Positions 60,212 to 64,000 of a stretch of 64,000 nt of DNA are shown one piece after another (within the stretch, counting starts at the first letter, position 1; each line of letters starts with the position of its first letter). This stretch comes from Thermodesulfovibrio sp. (GTDB lineage: Bacteria > Nitrospirota > Thermodesulfovibrionia > Thermodesulfovibrionales > UBA6898), in the NCBI GenBank assembly GCA_013824615.1, contig PNOC01000004.1, forward strand, positions 1 to 64,000. Direction: 5' to 3'. A program made the translations under genes and the position numbers. The notes under the pieces are model-generated. The model worked only from the letters and a program-made list of their open reading frames with translations, made no database searches and was not told where the DNA came from.

Positions 60212-60643
60212 ATGAAAATACTCGTTCCGGTTGACGGATCCAAATACTCTGAAGAAGCTCTCAAGATCGCTGCAGACCTGGCAAAGACCAAAGGGGCAGG
60301 CATCTGCCTTATTAATGTCGTGCCTTTCATAGAGGGAGTCGATCTAGAAATATCTGCTTCGGAAAGAGAGGGCCTCAACAGCTCTCTTACCAAAAGAGGC
60401 GACTATATTATGCAGCAGGCAGCAGGCAGCCTGACTGCGCAGAATATTGACTCGACCTGCAAGCTCGTGGTGGCTGCTACCTCAGTGCCTGACGTAATCA
60501 TCGACTATGCAGAAACGGAAAAAGTGGACCTCATTATCATGGGCTCGAAGGGTCTCAGTTCATCTTCACGTTTCACTCTGGGCAGTGTTACCTCAAACGT
60601 CGTAAAACATAGTCCTTGTTCTGTATATGTCGTAAAGATATAA
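60212..60643 (+). CDS. Universal stress protein
   Basis: A 143-residue UspA-fold protein starting MKILVPVDGSKYSEEALKIA. The ATP-binding motif is present: MGSKGLSSSSRFTLGSVTSN, fitting G-x2-G-x9-G-[ST]. It may bind ATP and sense energy state. It is the fourth gene of the GntR-TSUP cluster, with an AAGGAG site. A strong 14-bp hairpin follows the stop. Confidence 0.93.
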   Translation: MKILVPVDGSKYSEEALKIAADLAKTKGAGICLINVVPFIEGVDLEISASEREGLNSSLTKRGDYIMQQAAGSLTAQNIDSTCKLVVAATSVPDVIIDYAETEKVDLIIMGSKGLSSSSRFTLGSVTSNVVKHSPCSVYVVKI

Positions 60644-60654
60644 TAATACGCATA

Positions 60655-60685
60655 AGCAGGAAAGGCGGGGTCCGCCTTTCCTGCT
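60655..60685 (+). promoter_or_regulatory. 14-bp perfect hairpin between Usp and kinase genes
   Basis: AGCAGGAAAGGCGG (60655-60668) pairs perfectly with CCGCCTTTCCTGCT (60672-60685) around a three-base loop. No T run follows, so it may be an mRNA processing or stability element separating expression of the stress and kinase genes. Confidence 0.6.
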
Positions 60686-60705
60686 GCTGATCCTGTCACT
60701 GAACT

Positions 60706-62976
60706 ATGAACCCATTTGACCGCTCATTCAACTCTTCAGCCTCCGGCTGGCTTTTCTTCTTTAAGCCGCTCCATAAATATTTTTCAAAGCACCCCATTCG
60801 AAAAACCGTTATCATCGCCGCAGTCCTTCTGGCGATCGTCCTGCTGTCAGGCTGGCAGTTCATGGCCAAGGTCAAGGAAGTGGTAACTGATGACTTCAAT
60901 CAGCAGCAGCTTGTCCTGGCCCGCCATGCCGCAGAGCAGATCAAGAACCATGTGGATACCGCCCGTAAGGAATTGGTCCTCCTTGCCCTCTCCCCGTCGA
61001 TCCAGTACTATGAAAAGAGTTTTCTGCCGAAGCGCATGCAGATCGCCTTCTCGAGCCTCAAACAGGAGGGTGCCCTTGAACTCCGCTATCTGGACGCCAC
61101 AGGACAAAGGACCTATACCGTAAGCGGTGCGCAGTTCGACAACGTGCAGTCCGATCCGGAAGATCTAAAGTTCCACCATTGGGCAAAAGACAATATGAAG
61201 CGCTACGGAACACTGGCAAGCGAGGTCTATCCCCTGCCGCAGGAACCGGACGGGCAGAAACTGGTCATGAAGATCGCGGTGCCGGTCTGGCAGGTCTCTG
61301 TCGACGATTCGCATCCCGTGGCAACCGGCAAGTTCTCCGGCACTATCGTCATCATCATGGACGTCACCTCACTGATACAGAATCTGACTGCAGGGATCAA
61401 ATCCGGAAAGACCGGTTACGCCTGGGTGATCGACAGCAACGGAACGTTCCTGTACCACATCGAGAAGAGCCTGATCGGCAGGAATGCCTTTGAGGCCAGA
61501 AAAGAGAAGGTGTCAACCATCTCCTTTGCCCGCATAAACGAGATCCAGAAAAAGATGATGCTGACCGGTAAAGAGGGCACCAGCTGGTATGTCTCCGGCT
61601 GGCACAGGGGCAAGGAAGGCACCATTAAAAAGCTCATCGCCTACAGCCCGATTGTGCTGACTGATCTGGCGGAAACCAGGACTTGGTCCGTGGCGGTCGT
61701 CGCCCCGGTCAGTGAAGTGGAAGGCGCTATCCACGGCATACAGATACGCCAGTTCATGATGCAGGGGGTCCTGATCTTCATCATCCTCGGCGGCTCGCTG
61801 ACCGTCATCTCGCTGATGGTCCGCTGGTCATCCTCACTCCAGCAGGAAGTCAGCCGCCAGACCAAAGAGTTGATGAAGTCGGAGCAGCGGTACCGCTCCC
61901 TGATCGAAAACGCCGAGGACATCATCTTTACGATCGACCGTGATGGCAACCTGGCCTCAATTAACACTTACGGCGCAAAGCTGCTCAACCGCTCAGAAGA
62001 CCAGATCATAGGCCATAATATCACCGAGATCTTTTCCTGGCCGACTGCCGAAATGCTGCTACAGACGATCAAGGAGGTCTACGACATCAAGCGCGGCAGG
62101 CAGGTGACGCACCTGATACGTGTCGGGGAGAAGGATATCTGGCTTAACACCAACTTCAGGAGACTGCTGGACGATGCCGGAAACATATACGCCATACTGG
62201 GCATCTCCCGGAATATTACAGAACGCAAAAAAATGGAAGAACAGGGCTACTACACCGAAAAACTCGCCTCCATGGGGACCCTTGCCGCGGGTGTGGCCCA
62301 CGAGATAAACAACCCCCTTGCGATCATACTCGGGTTCACGGATATGCTCCTGGAAAAAACACCGCCGGATTCGGAATCTCACGATATCCTGAAGACCATC
62401 GAGGGGCAGGGACATAAGGCTAAAAAAGTGGTGGACAATCTTCTGACCTTTGCCAGGACCAAAGAACACACGGAAACCAGTGTGGACATCAATAAAAACA
62501 TTACCGAGGTGTTAACGGTGCTCGGAAATAACCTTCTGGTCCGCAAGGTGGCGATCAACACCCTGGATCTCGGAAGCGATCTCCCGCCGGTCAAGGGAGA
62601 TCCGGACGAGCTCCAGCAGGTATTCCTGAACATCATCAACAACGCGGTCTATGCCATGAAGGGCGGGGGAAAGCTCTCGATTATAACAAGCCCTGCAGAG
62701 GACGGGAAATGGGTCGAGATCAGAATTTCCGACACAGGCAGCGGCATCAGAAAAGAGCATCGAAAGAATATCTTCGATCCGCTCTTCACCACAAAAAAGG
62801 TCGGCGATGGCACAGGTTTGGGGCTCTCCGTGTCATACGGTATAATAACCAGGCATCGCGGCACCATCGCCTTTGACACAAAGACAGCTGATGAGTCTGA
62901 AACTCCCGGCACCACATTCATCATAACACTGCCGGCAATGCCGGACATAAAAGGGCTGCGGGGAAAAACCGCATAA
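60706..62976 (+). CDS. Cache-PAS sensor histidine kinase
   Basis: A 756-residue kinase. TM1 (VIIAAVLLAIVLLSGWQFMA) and TM2 (FMMQGVLIFIILGGSLTVIS) flank a ~300-residue periplasmic region of double-Cache type. A PAS domain follows (RYRSLIENAEDIIFTIDRDG). The His box is AAGVAHEINNPLAIILGF, the N box NIINNAVYAMKGGG, and the ATP lid DTGSGI, FDPLFTTKKVGDGTGLGLS. The Cache domain should bind a small extracellular ligand, perhaps the TSUP substrate. It precedes the receiver gene by 16 nt. The ATG lacks a clear ribosome site. Confidence 0.93.
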   Translation: MNPFDRSFNSSASGWLFFFKPLHKYFSKHPIRKTVIIAAVLLAIVLLSGWQFMAKVKEVVTDDFNQQQLVLARHAAEQIKNHVDTARKELVLLALSPSIQYYEKSFLPKRMQIAFSSLKQEGALELRYLDATGQRTYTVSGAQFDNVQSDPEDLKFHHWAKDNMKRYGTLASEVYPLPQEPDGQKLVMKIAVPVWQVSVDDSHPVATGKFSGTIVIIMDVTSLIQNLTAGIKSGKTGYAWVIDSNGTFLYHIEKSLIGRNAFEARKEKVSTISFARINEIQKKMMLTGKEGTSWYVSGWHRGKEGTIKKLIAYSPIVLTDLAETRTWSVAVVAPVSEVEGAIHGIQIRQFMMQGVLIFIILGGSLTVISLMVRWSSSLQQEVSRQTKELMKSEQRYRSLIENAEDIIFTIDRDGNLASINTYGAKLLNRSEDQIIGHNITEIFSWPTAEMLLQTIKEVYDIKRGRQVTHLIRVGEKDIWLNTNFRRLLDDAGNIYAILGISRNITERKKMEEQGYYTEKLASMGTLAAGVAHEINNPLAIILGFTDMLLEKTPPDSESHDILKTIEGQGHKAKKVVDNLLTFARTKEHTETSVDINKNITEVLTVLGNNLLVRKVAINTLDLGSDLPPVKGDPDELQQVFLNIINNAVYAMKGGGKLSIITSPAEDGKWVEIRISDTGSGIRKEHRKNIFDPLFTTKKVGDGTGLGLSVSYGIITRHRGTIAFDTKTADESETPGTTFIITLPAMPDIKGLRGKTA

Positions 62977-62992
62977 ACAGGAGGATACATTA

Positions 62993-63415
62993 ATGGCTGC
63001 AACAATTCTGGCAGTTGACGACGAACCTGATATGCTGAAACTGCTCAGCATGATCATAAAGGAAAAAACCGGGCACAAGATCATCACCACAAACAATCCG
63101 GTCGAGGCGCTTGAGATTGCAAAACAGGGCGGCATCGACCTGCTTATTGCCGATCTGAAGATGCCGGGACTCGACGGCAGTGAACTGCTCGACGCGGTCA
63201 AGGCGGTCGACCAGAATATCCCTGTCGTGATCATGACCGCGTTTGCCTCAGAGGAAGCAGCGGCAGAGACCTTACAGAAAGGCGGCTTTGACTTCATCAT
63301 CAAGCCCTTCCGCAAAGAGCAGATCCTCTCGACCATAGACAAGGCCCTTAAATGGACCGCGATGCAGAAGGAAAACCGGGAGTTAAAGGCAAAACTGAAG
63401 GGCTCAGAGGGCTGA
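62993..63415 (+). CDS. Single-domain response regulator with C-terminal helix
   Basis: A 140-residue receiver: acidic pair LAVDDEPD, phospho-acceptor LLIADLKMPGLDG, Thr in VVIMTAFAS and Lys in FIIKPFRKEQ. A ~20-residue charged helix ends the protein (TAMQKENRELKAKLKGSEG), like the linker of NtrC-type regulators but with no AAA domain. It is the partner of the kinase 16 nt upstream, with an AGGAGG site. It converges on the PEP-synthase-like gene with a 9-nt gap. The output is unknown; it may act by protein contact. Confidence 0.93.
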   Translation: MAATILAVDDEPDMLKLLSMIIKEKTGHKIITTNNPVEALEIAKQGGIDLLIADLKMPGLDGSELLDAVKAVDQNIPVVIMTAFASEEAAAETLQKGGFDFIIKPFRKEQILSTIDKALKWTAMQKENRELKAKLKGSEG

Positions 63416-63424
63416 TTTTGACCG

Positions 63425-64000
63425 CTACTTACCCAGCCCCAGCGGCTGGAGGTGGTCGCGGACGAATTCGTCGCGGTACCAGTCGGTGATATCGTCGTTG
63501 TACATGGCCATGTCGAGCTGTTTGGTAAACACGGTCATCCGGCCCATCGCCTCAAGCCGCCGCTCTATCTCCGGCCTTTTGAACTTCAGCAGGACGGCGT
63601 TGACCACATCCTCGGTCAGCCTGACCCTGAAGTCCAGCATCTCCAGGAGTTCCTTGATTAACCGCACCCTGCGGAGTCTGCGGTCGGTTGCAGCCCCGCC
63701 GCCTTTGAAAAAGAACCTCACATAATTATCATTAAGTGTATCGCCGGCAAAGGCCTCGACCATCGAGAAGTGATACCCGAGCCTGATGCTGAAGTTCATA
63801 TAGTTCCCTGAGACGATCGCAAAACTTCTGATCGCCGTCTGCTGCAGCTGTTCTTCGGTGATCGAAGCAGCATGGGCCATCATGCCCAGAAAGCCCTTTG
63901 CGTCCGCTGCCCGGGGCTCAGGCCATTTCATGCCACGGAGACCTTTCAGAAAGGATATATACGGCACAGAAAGAACATCTTCAGGAAGGGCCTTTTCAAC
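63425..64000 (-). CDS. PEP-synthase-like protein, C-terminal part
   Basis: The frame is open across the right edge of the window (191 residues plus stop seen), so the N-terminus is missing; an internal GTG at 63967 is not a likely start. The visible part has YHFSMVEAFAGDTLNDNYVR then FFFKGGGAATDRRLRRVRLI, a combination I associate with the C-terminal region of PEP/pyruvate-binding-domain proteins of Deltaproteobacteria and Nitrospirota. The catalytic phospho-His and swivelling domains would lie outside. The function is therefore assigned by recollection of the family only. It is convergent with the two-component genes. Confidence 0.6.
   Translation of the reverse strand, partial: VEKALPEDVLSVPYISFLKGLRGMKWPEPRAADAKGFLGMMAHAASITEEQLQQTAIRSFAIVSGNYMNFSIRLGYHFSMVEAFAGDTLNDNYVRFFFKGGGAATDRRLRRVRLIKELLEMLDFRVRLTEDVVNAVLLKFKRPEIERRLEAMGRMTVFTKQLDMAMYNDDITDWYRDEFVRDHLQPLGLGK

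Overview
The window looks like chromosomal DNA of a Gram-negative (diderm) bacterium. It carries LolC/E and LolD, an Omp85/TamA-like barrel, TamB, a SurA-like chaperone and an outer-membrane TPR barrel. The mix of a GH57 glucanotransferase, BioW-dependent biotin synthesis, stand-alone MshEN and receiver proteins and a GntR-TSUP-Usp-kinase cluster suggests a Nitrospirota or Desulfobacterota relative. That placement is inference from gene content; no 16S rRNA gene is present. I see no prophage, insertion sequence or CRISPR array. Genes are dense, with many 1-30 nt overlaps.

Layout. 1-2.2 kb: truncated OB-fold lipoprotein and a PAS histidine kinase (-). 2.4-7.3 kb: metal-efflux block (+) with terC, a Gdt1/MneA-type exporter, a decayed chimeric relic of those two genes, a yybP-ykoY manganese riboswitch with an overlapping terminator, a zinc-ribbon protein and a P2A-type Ca/Mn ATPase. 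7.4-7.6 kb: a probable small RNA with its own promoter, three C-rich or simple hairpins and a terminator. 7.6-20.2 kb (-): lysS, lolC, lolD, a small secreted protein, tsaD, proB (predicted leaderless), GH57 enzyme, FG-GAP protein, uppS, cdsA, plus a zinc-ribbon response regulator. 20.3-20.75 kb: tRNA-Ser(CGA) between two copies of a long palindromic repeat. 20.75-28 kb: DUF6941-like protein (-), then znuABC, an MFS exporter, tsaB, rimI, a cNMP-binding protein and an AI-2E-family permease (+). 28-33 kb (-): TPR barrel, FecR protein, lipoprotein, 5'-nucleotidase and a tiny coupled protein.

33.1-43.8 kb (+, except mnmA): FmdB-type zinc ribbon, a response regulator with a duplicated C-terminal motif, valS, a bactofilin-like repeat protein, nadC, acylphosphatase, a stand-alone c-di-GMP-type MshEN protein, bioB, bioW, a diacylglycerol kinase, mnmA (-) and a YtxH protein. 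43.9-57.1 kb (-): amtB with a probable sigma-54 promoter, a YejM-like sulfatase, glnD, tamB, an Omp85 protein and a SurA-like chaperone, linking nitrogen sensing and envelope assembly. 57.4-63.4 kb (+): a GntR/UTRA regulator (predicted leaderless), TSUP permease, uncharacterised two-TM protein, UspA, Cache-PAS histidine kinase and receiver, facing a truncated PEP-synthase-like gene (-) at the right edge.

The best candidates for something undescribed are the GntR-TSUP-membrane protein-Usp-kinase-receiver cluster, the C-rich-loop small RNA at 7.43-7.58 kb, the manganese riboswitch block with its chimeric relic, and the sigma-54/three-site array upstream of amtB.
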